From Sphaerosporella brunnea (lineage: Eukaryota > Ascomycota > Pezizomycetes > Pezizales > Pyronemataceae), in assembly GCA_008704415.1 (NCBI GenBank), contig VXIS01000539.1:1-19357 (forward strand): a DNA stretch of 19,357 bases, given 5' to 3'. The notes beneath the pieces were generated by a model. It worked only from the letters and a program-made list of their open reading frames with translations, was not told the DNA's origin and made no database searches. Every line of letters begins with the position of its first letter. The stretch's first letter is position 1. A program made the translations under genes and the position numbers. This document shows positions 1-9,728 of the stretch, one piece after another.

Positions 1-2304
1 AGGGCTGCAATCGCACAAGGGCTCTAGAAAAGGATGTGGTCGAGGACATCGCCGCCCCGGACGGGTTGGCCAAATATCGCACCGTGCGAGCAGTGACAAA
101 TTATCATCAACCCTCGCTCGGTTGCAGCATGATCACTTCCAACACGCCAACGTCGGCGAACTTGTTTCAGCCTACGCCGCGAGTTCGGTAAATACAATAT
201 GGAATTTACGCCGGTTCGAAGAATTGGAGTAAAGAGAAAGGATGCGCGCCACAGCGGCAGGTAACAAAGAGTGGCTGACTATATGGAGCCACGCCGGGAG
301 TTCCTGTGTTTCGGCGGATTCCCCGTCGATGTACCAAATTTCAATCTGCCTCTTTCCGGACAGCTCGAACAGCAGGAGGCCGACCACTTGAAGCTCGAAT
401 CCTCTCACCCGTTTTTGCCGAGACCCTCAACGAGCTCCTCACCACACGCTTGCTGCTACAAAGCTCTCTCCCAATATACTCTCTGACGGTGCAAGCTGGG
501 AGGCGTGAATGTAGCACAGGGGCGATTCCAACAAGCCCGAATAAAAACACCCTTTCCACGCGATTTCATCCAGTCCTATAGCTTCAACCTTCGAAGGTGA
601 TGTGGGCAGTTGTGTGTTGTGTGTTGGCGCTTAACGCGAATTCGCGAAAACTAAGCGCTTACTGTTAGGCGCTGTTGCGGAAAATCCCTTTTAGTTAGCG
701 TAAAGTGAGAAACATTGCGACATCGCTTTTTCGGGGAATCAGCGGATTAGCGAATGGCCCTACCGTAGCGGGCAGCGACAAAGACTTCAACCAAATGTTT
801 TCTGGTCCCCATTAGGGGCGCTGGGCTTCGGGAGCGAAAGAGGCAGCAGCATTTCCCAAAACAGGGAAACAAGCATCCACTCGAACACACGTACTTTCTG
901 CCGGCATGTACCCTCTCTCCCCCAACCAAGTTTATCCTTTGTCTTCGCAGACTTTCAGGCAGCGTCTATAATCACCACCACCCAAGCAGCTCCCAGAAAA
1001 TGAAATTGCCTTACTTTACCCAACGCGCTCCTTCCCCCAGAGCTGCTTTGCGTTATAGGGTCGACAGCTATTTACGTGCATTCTGCGAACAGCCTTCCCA
1101 GGACTAGCTATAGCGCGAACGAGAAGCGAAGCAGTGAGGCAACATCCTCCGCTTTCAACACAACGTCGACCACCTCCGCCAGGTAATTGCTCAGTCCGCA
1201 TCGCTTCATTTGACTCCACGGAGGTAGCGCAAGGTCAAGGAAGAAACGTACAGCGATTGCCCGCACCTGTCGACTTCAAATTAAGTTGCCCATTCCAGCA
1301 GGCCCTAAAAAGCAGAATGTCCTGCGGAAGGTTATCTCCCCAGCAGACCTCTTTGTAATTGAAAGCTAATGCGTGTTCTAGATATCCCCCCAGAGCACAC
1401 GATGCCCGAACGACGTATTTGGTCGGATAGACTACTCGAAAGAGGCGACGTATATCCACCTTTCCCTGTTGCTTCTTTCCACTCGCCGACAAACCGCTCA
1501 GGAAAGATCCAGTACAACTTCATATCGTGGACGCGGACTGCACACACTCTTACATGCCGCAGGGAAGGGGCCCCGCCGGACGATCACTTCGCCAACTGGA
1601 CCCGTACCCCTCGTTTGATGGAGCTATTGGTGGCGGGATATTTGACACAACGACACTTTGGACCACGATCACTACCACCGAGGTGGAGCAAAAACTGATT
1701 GTGAACGCCAGCCATGAGCCACAAGACTCCGAACTCCACCAAGAGCTGCTTATCCCGGCGCAGAACACGACGAGGATCACACCGGTGCTCCGAAACCGTG
1801 GAATGGGACACTGGATGGCAGGACGGGAGCGTTCGAACCGAGAACAAGAAGTCTAATCTATCTCACTCCACTCAGCGAAACCCAAAGCTGTGCGAGAGCC
1901 CGGACATAGCTTGACAGAAGGAATCGAAGAGTAACCCGTAAGGGCGGGTTTGTTGGCGCCGCCTGCGGATGGACTGGATCTTGGACGCCAACGGCATCAA
2001 GAGGTGGCAGTTCTGGGGGCGTCGTCGCCCGGCTATTTGCTTCAACGGCTCCAATCGCTGCTGCGGCGTATTCCCGGGGGGATGGTGGAGCGAGCCGGGC
2101 AAGAAAATCAACGAGATCATCTGGTGGAAGGTTGGGTTAGCAGATGGCTTCCCATCATGTGCGTGACAACTGGAGCTGATCGTAGCTCCTTCGCACAGGA
2201 TTCGTTCAGCTGTGGCTTGTAGTTTAAGGGTTGTAGGACAGGGGCTTGGATGGGAGATCGTGGTGCAGTGGAAAGGAGCCCGAGTGGACTGTCACAGAGC
2301 CAGC
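1..2304. other. Stretch with no supported gene
   Basis: I see no recognisable gene, RNA or transposon end here. The longest open frames, two overlapping plus-strand frames of 109 codons at 1369-1698 and 1527-1856, resemble no family I know and lie in different frames over the same DNA. GC content is moderate and there is no long AT-rich block. The part after about 1950 could be older flanking repeat sequence of the LINE copy that begins near 2305, but I could not match it to the other copies. Confidence 0.5.
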
Positions 2305-2555
2305 AAAAGGATACCGACCTGTGTGACCGGTGTGGATCCCGCAGCTTCGCACGCTCTGGCGTTCGGTGGAGAAAGAGCTGGCTTGGAAGCACCTTCGGTG
2401 GCGGTCGGTTGCCGAGTTATTCCAGGAGGAAAAGGCCACTCCCGCGATACTGCTTCTCTGCGAGATACCAGGGTCGGGCAGGTGGTGGCAGTCGCTCGGG
2501 AAGCGAGGACGATTCGCCATCTTCGTCGGGAGAGGAGTGGAAAGAGGAGAAGTGA
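2305..2555 (+). pseudogene. LINE reverse transcriptase C-terminus (broken)
   Basis: The fragment encodes the end of a fungal LINE reverse transcriptase. A CxxC half of the C-terminal zinc-knuckle is visible (DTDLCDRCGS, about 2311-2340). A region matching the LWRSVEKELGWKHLRW part of copy C follows at about 2350-2400, then a match to the VAELFQEEKATP part. The end is Ser/Asp/Glu-rich (SEDDSPSSSGEEWKEEK) before TGA at 2553-2555. The CxxC peptide and the acidic end lie in one frame while the middle block lies in another, so at least two indels break it. The catalytic reverse transcriptase and endonuclease domains are absent. The family assignment rests on recalled features of Tad/CgT1-like C-termini, not on a search. 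Confidence 0.65.
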
Positions 2556-2770
2556 CCCAGCCCAGGAGGCCATGGCTGTTTCCATTTGTTACGGGCCTGT
2601 TTCTTTCCTTTGCCTTCCTTACAGTTTTCCCCTTTGTTTAGCACTTCTGGTATCTCGTGTGGCTGCAGTTGACCCATGAGATAGCATCGATAAGGGCGCG
2701 AACAAGAGGATCTGTCATAATCGCTCGCGGTCGCATACAGACAATAAACATGATTACAAAAAAAACAAAC
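2305..2770 (+). mobile_element. LINE copy A: 5'-truncated 3' end (Tad-type non-LTR retrotransposon)
   Basis: This is the oldest-looking of several 3' ends of the same family in the window. It carries the end of the reverse transcriptase frame (2305-2555), then a 3' UTR (2556-2757), then GATTAC and an A-rich tail (A8, then CAAAC). The 3' UTR blocks GGCCATGG, CGGGCCTGTTTCTTTCCTTTG, a CATGAGAT..ATCGATAAGG block and ATAAACATGATTAC recur in order at 11770-11960 and 15408-15600, and their start recurs at 19275-19357. A shared 3' end with differing 5' ends and a short A-rich tail is the usual shape of LINE insertions. I could not identify its target-site duplication. Confidence 0.75.
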
Positions 2771-4600
2771 ATGGATACTGCTTCCATTTGCGTGTAGCTT
2801 CTTTTTTTGTGAACAAAGTAATGCAATGTCGAATGCAGTGAGCACGGTGCTCTGCGTCCATCAACCCAGCGGAACCAATCAAAGCGATCAATCCACCAAT
2901 TCCCGGGACGATTTCTTCGCTTTCTACGAGTGAGCATCTGTGACCGACAACCCCGCACGACCCCCACATCTCCAACAAAAACCAACATTTCCGGAAGCTT
3001 CTTACACATTCGCCGCAACCCCATCGACACCTTCGGAAGCTAGCTTTCCAATCCGGCGTTCCCCCTTCAACTATCACCGGCCCTACTCTGGACTGCTTTC
3101 CTGCGCATGAAGCGGACGAGGTGAGGGGTATGAAGAGAGGTAGGCCCCCGGCTGACGGTAAAAGGTGTCCACTTGTTTGGGCTTTCACGGACCTCTGCAG
3201 CCAGCTTTATACGATCCGCAACTCGGATTTCACGGAAGATCACCAATTGTCACCAGCCATCGTTTTCGGTCGAGACCTGGGTTATCAGATGTTGAAGCAG
3301 GGACAGTTCGGAAAAGAAGCAGGAATCCAGGGACCCTCGCGACTCCACGAAGCCATCGAAAGGGAGGAGGAGAACTAGGATGCGACATATTGGCAGTCGA
3401 TAGTCAAGGAAGTTGAACTCCACGCCCCGCTTTATAGCAGAGTTTACGCGCCAGCCTAGCACCGGAATCAGCACTTTTTTCGCCCAGAACCCACTGCAAG
3501 GTCTTTTCAGAAAGGAGTGGATGGGCTGCGCTGGCGTGGAACCTGGTGATGAGAAGGATGTGCTTGCAAGATCCGACAAGAGACTGCACTTTTTCTACAC
3601 GCCAGCACCAGGAACTGTGAACAAAGCCAAAGCTAAGGGGCATGAGAAGAGGTAAGTTGAGAGAGCAAATAGGTCATGCAGGTCACGCAGAATCACCATC
3701 TTAAGATCTCCGCTTGGCAGTCGGCATTTTCCTGGCGCCCACGATGCAGAGACAAGAAAAAGTGCAACCTGAGAAGCTGAAGGGATAGAACTATCTCGAG
3801 ACGCTTGGCCAATTCAGACGGCTCTACACAGCAACGATCTTGTACACTACACGCTTTTCCACGACGGGCGCCAACAGACTGAAACGAAACAGTGAGGAAA
3901 TGGGCAAAGTTTTAAACACAACCGCACAATGGTTGCCGTGGCTTCTTTCGGATCAAGCACCAGCGTGCGATCGATGCCCTCGGAGATTGATTACCCTTCG
4001 ACTTCGTTTTTCTCTGTTGACCTGGACTGGCTGGAAGTTGCTTTGTCGTTGCAGGTTTGAGGGGTGGAAAAGAGCATCCACGACTCAAGGAAGCATTCCC
4101 AGGGCCAAGAAACAGAAGTCTGATGAGCGGGGGATCGAAATACGGCATTTCCTATCCTATCATAGCGGGCATCTGGACATCTCGAGGGACTCGAGGAAAC
4201 ACTATCCTTCTATCGGGAAAAACACCACCTCGTGGCCGTGGTTGCTGTTGCAACAGTCGGCGCTTCAAGCCCTCCTCTTACAGACAAGAAAAACCTTGAC
4301 CAACTTTACCCGTGGCCATTCCCGCCCAGCTTCAAGGACTCTCTTCTTCACCTCAACCACAGTTTCCTCAGCCGACTAGGTAAATACACCGGTAAGGCAG
4401 GAGCTAGACGGACAGGAGACTCCTAGGAAGCGGAGCAAAGTATACTGTATTCTACACGCTGGTCTACCAACGCCACAAACAACGGTGAGGAACCAGGATC
4501 AAGAAGTGAACAAAAGGTCAGTGCACCACTTTTTATGCTCGCCTTTGGCAGCAGAGATTTCAGCTCATAAAACCGGATAGAGGCTAACTAGATGAGAGAG
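2771..4600. other. Stretch with no supported gene
   Basis: Open frames here are up to 179 codons (about 3840-4379, which starts with TTG; its first ATG is at 3900). None shows a family motif, a signal peptide or an exon-like arrangement I trust. A GTAAGT donor-like site follows an open frame at about 3651, but no partner exon was recognised. No inverted or direct repeats tie this stretch to the transposon families nearby. Confidence 0.45.
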
Positions 4601-4601
4601 C

Positions 4602-5393
4602 ATGGGTAGAAAAGGGAATCAGCCGGACGGGGCAACAACGATTTTGGAGGGCCGGTTTTCTACACTCCAAAGAGAAGCCGGGTCGGTGAAGAAGAATAGT
4701 TCCAACGCTCTGCTGAATTTATTCCGCTCGGTGAACTCCATAAGAGGCGGATGGATGCAAACTCACCTTAATTTCAGCTATGGTGCAGGCAGCTACAAAC
4801 CTAGTCGTCGGAGATGGACGACCACCACCAAAGCCGTCGTCCCCGCGTTGGAAATCAGGGCAAAACAAGCATCAAGCACCGAAAGCAGATTCGCTATACA
4901 ATCCACTGCTTTCCATTGCACTGTTTCTGCACTTGGGTGCTGCTCATGTTCCGACGAAAATATCGGTGCGAGGACTAGGTTTGTAGCTGCCTGCACCATA
5001 TTTCTAACCGCCGTATGTGAGTTCATACACCATGATCGAAATCGGTTTTCAAGAACTAGTCTTATTAAGAAGAAGCGTCTCCAGCTCCAAGCAAAGCCAA
5101 CCGCCGAGTACCGATCAATTAATCACGCCTTGTCACTCGTCGACATGATACATTCCAGTCCTCGTTGCTGTATGGTTTCCAATCTACAGTTCTTGGGGTT
5201 TGTGCCTAGAGAAAAGAGGCAGCCAAAGACCTTTCCCGGACCATCGACTTGGCAGACCGTGACCACACCCAGTGATGGTGGCATTTGTACCGGGTATGCG
5301 GTACACATAGCCTGCCGATATGTCACAATCTCCAGCATCCAACCGAGTGTATCACCATATCATTGTATCACATGCGCAACCGGCGGTATTTGA
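4602..5393 (+). CDS. Long open frame of doubtful reality, reading through a MITE
   Basis: An ATG-started frame of 263 codons, the longest uninterrupted frame in the window, which would be uncommon by chance at this base composition. I recognise no domain, signal peptide or clear membrane segment. About 73 codons in its middle are the MITE at 4781-4998. The element plus one TA is 220 bp, not a multiple of three, so the frames on its two sides would not have been continuous before insertion. That argues for a fortuitous frame. No convincing intron or promoter was found. Confidence 0.12.
   Translation: MGRKGNQPDGATTILEGRFSTLQREAGSVKKNSSNALLNLFRSVNSIRGGWMQTHLNFSYGAGSYKPSRRRWTTTTKAVVPALEIRAKQASSTESRFAIQSTAFHCTVSALGCCSCSDENIGARTRFVAACTIFLTAVCEFIHHDRNRFSRTSLIKKKRLQLQAKPTAEYRSINHALSLVDMIHSSPRCCMVSNLQFLGFVPREKRQPKTFPGPSTWQTVTTPSDGGICTGYAVHIACRYVTISSIQPSVSPYHCITCATGGI
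4781..4998 (-). mobile_element. MITE copy 1 (TA target duplication, long terminal inverted repeats)
   Basis: A 218-bp element with perfect inverted ends: TATGGTGCAGGCAGC... at 4779-4806 is the exact reverse complement of 4973-5000, 28 bp counting the flanking TA on each side. The TA pair fits the target duplication of the Tc1/mariner superfamily. It has no transposase frame, so it would depend on a transposase supplied elsewhere. Its reverse complement matches the element at 8525-8734 along the whole length, at roughly four fifths identity by eye, with shared internal blocks such as ATATTTTCGTCGGAA and GTGCAGAAACAGTG. The minus strand is given because copy 2 was taken as the reference orientation. 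Confidence 0.85.
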
Positions 5394-6240
5394 TCCAGAC
5401 CTCCCGGATACCGGCTACATCGCACCAGGAAACGCAAACCAGCGGCAACACCACCACCACCAAATCCTAGAAACACATGGCCACGACACCTTTTCGAGAG
5501 ACTATTCCTGGGACGTGCACTTTCCCGATTCCCCAGCGGCACATGTGACTACCTAATCCCTTCATTGTTTTACTTATAGGCTGCAAAGTTAAACAACGGC
5601 ACCACCTCAGGCTTCATGAGCAGATGCCACGAGACCAGTTTCCCGGGGTTGACATCGCGGAGACGAGGTGCTGGGGCTCTGGCTCTACCAACACCATGGA
5701 TGCGTTGCTTCTAGAAGGGTGCCAGATGAACCGAAGCCGCAAAGTGCAACAAAGCCGTGAGGTTCCAGTGGTCGGGGCCGTGTCTACATATCTACAGAAT
5801 GCTCCAAACAATCTGGGGTTTCTGCCGTCGTTCCAACATATCATTCCAGATTCTGTCGGTTCTAGAAGCTGGTGGGCGCGTGTTTCTATACTTCACCGGT
5901 GAATATAATAGCCACGTCCTCCAGCAACAATTAATTGCAAGTTTCAATTCACCTCTGACATCTCACATGCACCAGTCCGCATCCGGCTAGTCAACAATTT
6001 ACCCGCGTTCAGGCGCCGGTAAGCCAAATGAAGCGCCGGTGAGCCGTGACGCGGCCTCGGGTGTCGCCGAACATTCGTCCGAAACCCCGCCAGTGCGGAG
6101 AAAGCTGGGGTGAAAAACGGGTGGCCGCAGAAGCTTGTCCCACAACCAACCATCGAAATGAAATGCTCGGGAATCCGCAGATCGTTCCCCGAAACGGCTT
6201 CCTTCTCCGAACCCGTTGCATCCGTCCACACTTAATTGTC
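5001..6240. other. Upstream stretch with no supported gene
   Basis: No gene was recognised between MITE copy 1 and the transporter promoter. Two short repeats are visible. GCGCCGGTRAGCC occurs at 6013-6025 and 6033-6045 (20-bp period, one mismatch). TCTACATATCTACA occurs near 5784 and again near 6377. Frames of up to 95 codons on either strand show no family motif. Some of this DNA may be distal promoter of the transporter. Confidence 0.45.
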
Positions 6241-6633
6241 TGTGCTCCGATTGGCTATCGCATGTTCCTCGACATTTGAGAGTCGACCGAGCGTTTTGAT
6301 TCGGGATGTGGTCCACGTGGAAATGTGCATTCAGATTGAGCAGATTGCTCCCCCGGTGAGCTTGACCAATGCCCTATCTACATATCTACACTACCTGGCC
6401 ATCCTTGCACACCCCGCTCTGGAGAACCTGGCAGAAGGCCGAGCGATGGGTATCACCGGTCTTGTGTTTCCCCGCAAAATGCATGGGTTTCGGTGTTGGT
6501 GGCAATTCTTCCGCTCGTACATGATGCCTGAGACACTGCAGATACCGAGTCAGGGGCAGCTGCCTTTGGAAAGTCTTGGTATAAAACGCCTTGCCAACCC
6601 TCGGTTTCTCCAGCGGCCGCCGGATCCGCAACC
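6241..6633 (+). promoter_or_regulatory. Transporter promoter region
   Basis: TATAAAA lies at 6580-6586, about 50 bp before the start codon. CCAAT is at 6366-6370 and its complement ATTGG at 6250-6254, candidate sites for the CCAAT-binding complex. Matches to the CreA carbon-catabolite repressor motif SYGGRG occur at 6351-6356 (complement) and 6419-6424, with two more farther up at 6095-6100 and 6105-6110. This motif is short, and two or three matches are expected by chance in this length, so CreA control is only a suggestion that fits a sugar transporter. The start context is GCAACC-ATG. Confidence 0.5.
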
Positions 6634-8406
6634 ATGAAGAAGGTCTCCAACATCTACGCGATCTCCGCGTTCGCGGCCATCGGCGGCGGTCTCTTCGGCT
6701 TCGACATTTCGTCCATGTCCGGCGTGCTGGGGACGAATGCGTACAAGAACTACTTCAACAACCCGCTCGGCGACCGGCAGGGCGGGATCACGTGTGCGAT
6801 GCCCGCGGGGTCCTTCGTGGGCTCGTTGGCGTCGAGTTGGATTTCGGATCGCTGGGGACGGAAGGTGGCGATCCAGATTGGCGCGGTGATCTGGATTATT
6901 GGATCTGTGTAAGTGCGCGCCTTGTCTCACGAGGGAGTGTTCGGACTGACGAGGAGGATAGTATTCAGTGTGCCGCGCAGGATGTTGGTATGCTGGTCGT
7001 CGGCCGTATCATCGCCGGTTTGTGTGTCGGTATCGCCTCGTCCGTGGTGCCCGTGTACCAAGCGGAGCTGGCGCCTAAAGAGTTGCGCGGCCGCATGGTT
7101 TCCATGCAGCAGGTACCGCCTCCCCCCCTCTCCCCGCCTCCCCAGATGCTAACAAACAGCAGTGGGCCATCACCTGGGGCATCCTGATCCAATACTTCAT
7201 CCAATACGGCGCGTCCTTCTACGACGGCGGGCCCAACAACCCGACGCAAGGCCCGGGCGCCTTCAGGATCCCATGGGCAATCCAAATAGTGCCCGCCATA
7301 ATCCTCTTTTTTGGGCTGTTCTTCTTCCCGTACTCGCCCCGTTGGCTGGCGGCAAAAGACCGGTGGGAGGAAGCGCTGCGGGTCCTTGCCGATGTGCACG
7401 GAAAAGGCGACGCTGCTGACCCCAAGGTCCTGGCGGAATACAAAGAGATCGAAGACGCGATTCGGCTTGAGCGTGAGGCGGCGACCAGCTCTTACGCCGA
7501 GCTGGTGAAGCCCAGGATGCTGAAGCGCGTGGTGCTCGGAATGTCGGTGCAGATGTGGAGCCAGCTTTGCGGGATGAATATCATGGTCTGTCCCCCCCCC
7601 GCCCCCCTCCCGCCCCACAACTTCCCAGCTGATCCAAGGGCAATAGATGTACTACATCGTCTACGTCATGCAAGGCGCGGGCATCAACGACCCGCTCCTG
7701 AGCGCCTCGATCCAATACATAATCAACGTGGTGATGACAGTCCCGGCGCTAATCTACATCGACAAGCTCGGGCGGCGGCCGGCGCTCATCGTCGGAAGTT
7801 TCCTAATGATGACGTGGCTCTTCATCACGGGGGCGATCCAAGGCGCGTACGGCGAGCCCGTGACCGATCCATCGCAGCCCATCACCTGGCACATGGTCAA
7901 CAAAGTGAGTCAAGCGAAGGCGGTAACGGCGTGCTCGTACCTTTTCGTGGCCACGTTTGCGACCACGTGGGGACCCGTGTCGTGGACGATGCCGTCCGAG
8001 GTGTTTCCGCACAAGGTGCGCGCCAAGGCCGTGGCGCTGAGTACGGCTAGCAACTGGGCGTGGAACTGTGGACTGGCGTTTGCGGTCCCGCCGTTGCTGA
8101 GGAGCATCAATTGGAAGATGTACATGATCTTTGCCGCGTTCAACGGCGCCGCGTGCATCCACATGTTTTTGACGGCGCCGGAAACGAAGGTTGGTTTCCT
8201 ATCCTGCTTACTTCTACCTTTGACCAAGCGCTCATTTGCCGTAGGGGAAAACGCTCGAGGAAATGGATATTGTCTTTGACTCCGGTATTCCGGCGTGGAG
8301 AAGCGTGCCCAAGGGTTCCAGGCTGGATGAGCTCAGTAAGGACATCGAGGAGGGGAAGTTGAAGGTTTCGGTCGGCGCTATGGTGGAGGAGAAGGAAACC
8401 ATGTGA
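6634..8406 (+). CDS. MFS hexose transporter (sugar/H+ symporter), five exons
   Basis: Plasma-membrane sugar uptake protein of the fungal hexose-transporter type, 517 aa over exons 6634-6908, 6962-7112, 7163-7585, 7647-8189 and 8245-8406. Introns are 53, 50, 61 and 55 nt, all GT..AG, and the frame is kept at every junction. Introns 1-3 have branch-like CTGAC, CTAAC and CTGAT; the fourth donor, GTTGGT, is weak. Family signatures lie in the usual order: FGFD 21-24, SDRWGRK 71-77, PVYQAELAPKELRGR 122-136, PYSPRW 198-203, SQLCGMN 275-281, DKLGRRP 322-328, GPVSWTMPSEVFP 392-404 and PETKG 461-465. Twelve hydrophobic helices with a central cytoplasmic loop (about 205-265) fit the family, and the length is normal. 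The usual PESPRW is PYSPRW here. Introns 2 and 3 are unusually C-rich. The gene looks intact. High-affinity glucose uptake (HGT-1/Mst-like) is the likeliest role, but the substrate cannot be fixed from sequence. Confidence 0.93.
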
Positions 8407-8524
8407 ATTTTTTTGATGAGTCTTTTTTGGCTTTGTTTGGTTGCATTTTATTTGTGATTATGGCTTTGTTGTGTTTCGTTTGATCAGGTCACGTCACGGT
8501 GTTTGTCAGCGATGTTTCCAGCTA

Positions 8525-8734
8525 TGGTGCAGGCAGCTATAAACCTGGTGGTCGCACGGATATTTTCGTCGGAAAATAAGCAGCACGCAAGTGCAGAAAC
8601 AGTGGAATGGAAAACGTAGAGCTCATCTGCCTTAGGTGCTTAACGTTTGTTTTGCTCTGAGTTCGGACGCGGGGATACCGGCATTGATTGTGGTCGTCCA
8701 TCTCCGACGACCAGGTTTATAGCTGCCTGCACCA
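8525..8734 (+). mobile_element. MITE copy 2, in the 3' flank of the transporter
   Basis: A 210-bp element flanked by TA at 8523-8524 and 8735-8736. The inverted ends are perfect over 25 bp: TGGTGCAGGCAGCTATAAAC... at 8525-8549 against 8710-8734. It has no coding capacity of its own. It is the reverse-oriented sister of the element at 4781-4998, differing by scattered substitutions and about 8 bp of net deletion. It begins 118 bp after the transporter stop codon, so it may lie within or just beyond the 3' UTR. The interval 8407-8524 is T-rich, with no clear AATAAA. Confidence 0.85.
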
Positions 8735-8736
8735 TA

Positions 8737-9138
8737 CCTCCGCCATACACTTTCCCCACTGCACTCCGCTGTTTCCTCCCCCACGACCTCAGCGATTTCC
8801 CCAATCGAAGATAAACCGCCCAATTGATGACCGACCAAGCTTTCAAGGCATTTTCGCAGGCAAAATACCTCCACTCGGCAGCCCGTGAAAGATCGATGCA
8901 GTTCGGCAGTAACCGAGTGCTTTGCCATGAAGCTCGCCCACTTCGAAAAGACACCGCTCACATCGCCAGCTCACATCGCCAGCACACTCGAGAATTTGCC
9001 GAAGGGGGACCGGGACCTTCCATGGTACGCTCCATGTGAGTACCGCAATCCAATGGCAATGAGTAGAGCAGAGTAGTCACTGATGATGTCAGAAGGTGTT
9101 GCTTGCGATACTACGATTGAGAAGAGAAGTCGACGTCG
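8737..9138. other. Flank of a broken NTPase gene, possible upstream exon
   Basis: No complete gene. A GTGAGT..CTGATGATGTCAG segment at 9036-9092 (57 nt) has the form and size of an intron and lies just before the broken NTPase frame at 9139-9728, so 8885-9035 could be an upstream exon of it. Joining them does not give a continuous frame, so this is only a possibility. I recognise no domain in 8740-9035. Confidence 0.3.
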
Positions 9139-9728
9139 ACTACCTCACGGCTGTGGCGCCTCGATCTCATCGCTGGCATGATGGACGACCACGCCACAGG
9201 CCAGGAAGGATCACGGAGGTGCCAGACACGGTACGGGCCGCTAGGAATCGGAAAGACAATGTTTTGTCCTCCGACGGTTGCTGGCCGGGAAGGCGGCGAT
9301 GTTGCAGGCTGGACGGAGCGACTGACTTCAACAATGCCGCACATCACACTATCTCCTGGTCGAAGATGGCGTTCACCTCCATGTTTGATGCGGGCCGCCA
9401 AAACACCGCGATATGGGTACTCGCAGACCAAAAGCCAGTTGGGCATCCTCGCCAGATGCACAATCGGCATTGCCACGCCATCGCCCAGCCTGGAAAACTT
9501 CAGAACCCTCTTGAAAGACTACTCCCCACGCCAGTTTGTGTTTCCTGTGTGGACATGGGAGGAGACAGTCGTCGCGTTATGAGTGTCTTCTACCTTTCTG
9601 GATTCCAGTGACACAATTGACGTTGTTTCAGTAACCTGAAGGACATGAATCACAGACAGCTAGAGGAGGTCATCAATCTCTATACGAGTTTTAGACTCCT
9701 GTTCGAGATATTGCTGGATGGTCAGTAG
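9139..9728 (+). pseudogene. Crinkler/RHS-type P-loop NTPase remnant
   Basis: Fragment of the NTPase module found in CR (Crinkler-RHS) proteins of fungi and oomycetes, which are large, often transposon-linked effector or selfish-gene families. A Walker A motif GPLGIGKT is encoded at 9235-9258. A Walker B-like IWVLAD is encoded at 9411-9428 in a different frame. The characteristic end of the module, FVFPVWTWEE, is encoded at 9535-9564 in the first frame again. A 56-nt intron-like segment (9576-9631, branch-like TTGAC, ending TTTCAG) follows, then an exon-like frame to TAG at 9726-9728. At least one frameshift lies between Walker A and Walker B and another after it, and no C-terminal effector domain is visible, so the gene is broken and truncated. 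The family call is from recalled motif patterns, without a database search. Confidence 0.55.

Noticed and set aside
205..225. GGTTCGAA, a tRNA B-box-like word; also the reverse strand near 1835 and 13880
   Set aside because: No A box or cloverleaf arms at the right distance were found at any of the three places.
2754..3188. 144-codon minus-strand frame beside LINE copy A
   Set aside because: It has no domain, and its end runs into the LINE tail; another minus-strand frame overlaps most of it.
3840..4379. 179-codon plus-strand frame
   Set aside because: It starts with TTG, has no motif, and about one frame of this length is expected by chance in the window.
6095..6424. Cluster of CreA-type SYGGRG sites taken as proof of glucose repression
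   Set aside because: Four matches in about 600 bp is close to chance for so short a motif; kept only as a remark in the promoter entry.
6965..7618. 217-codon minus-strand frame inside the transporter
   Set aside because: It is antisense to clearly conserved transporter exons, crosses two introns and has no family motif.
7586..7646. Poly-C run in intron 3 considered as a frameshift or sequencing error
   Set aside because: It is fully contained in a GT..AG intron, and removing it restores a perfect transporter frame.
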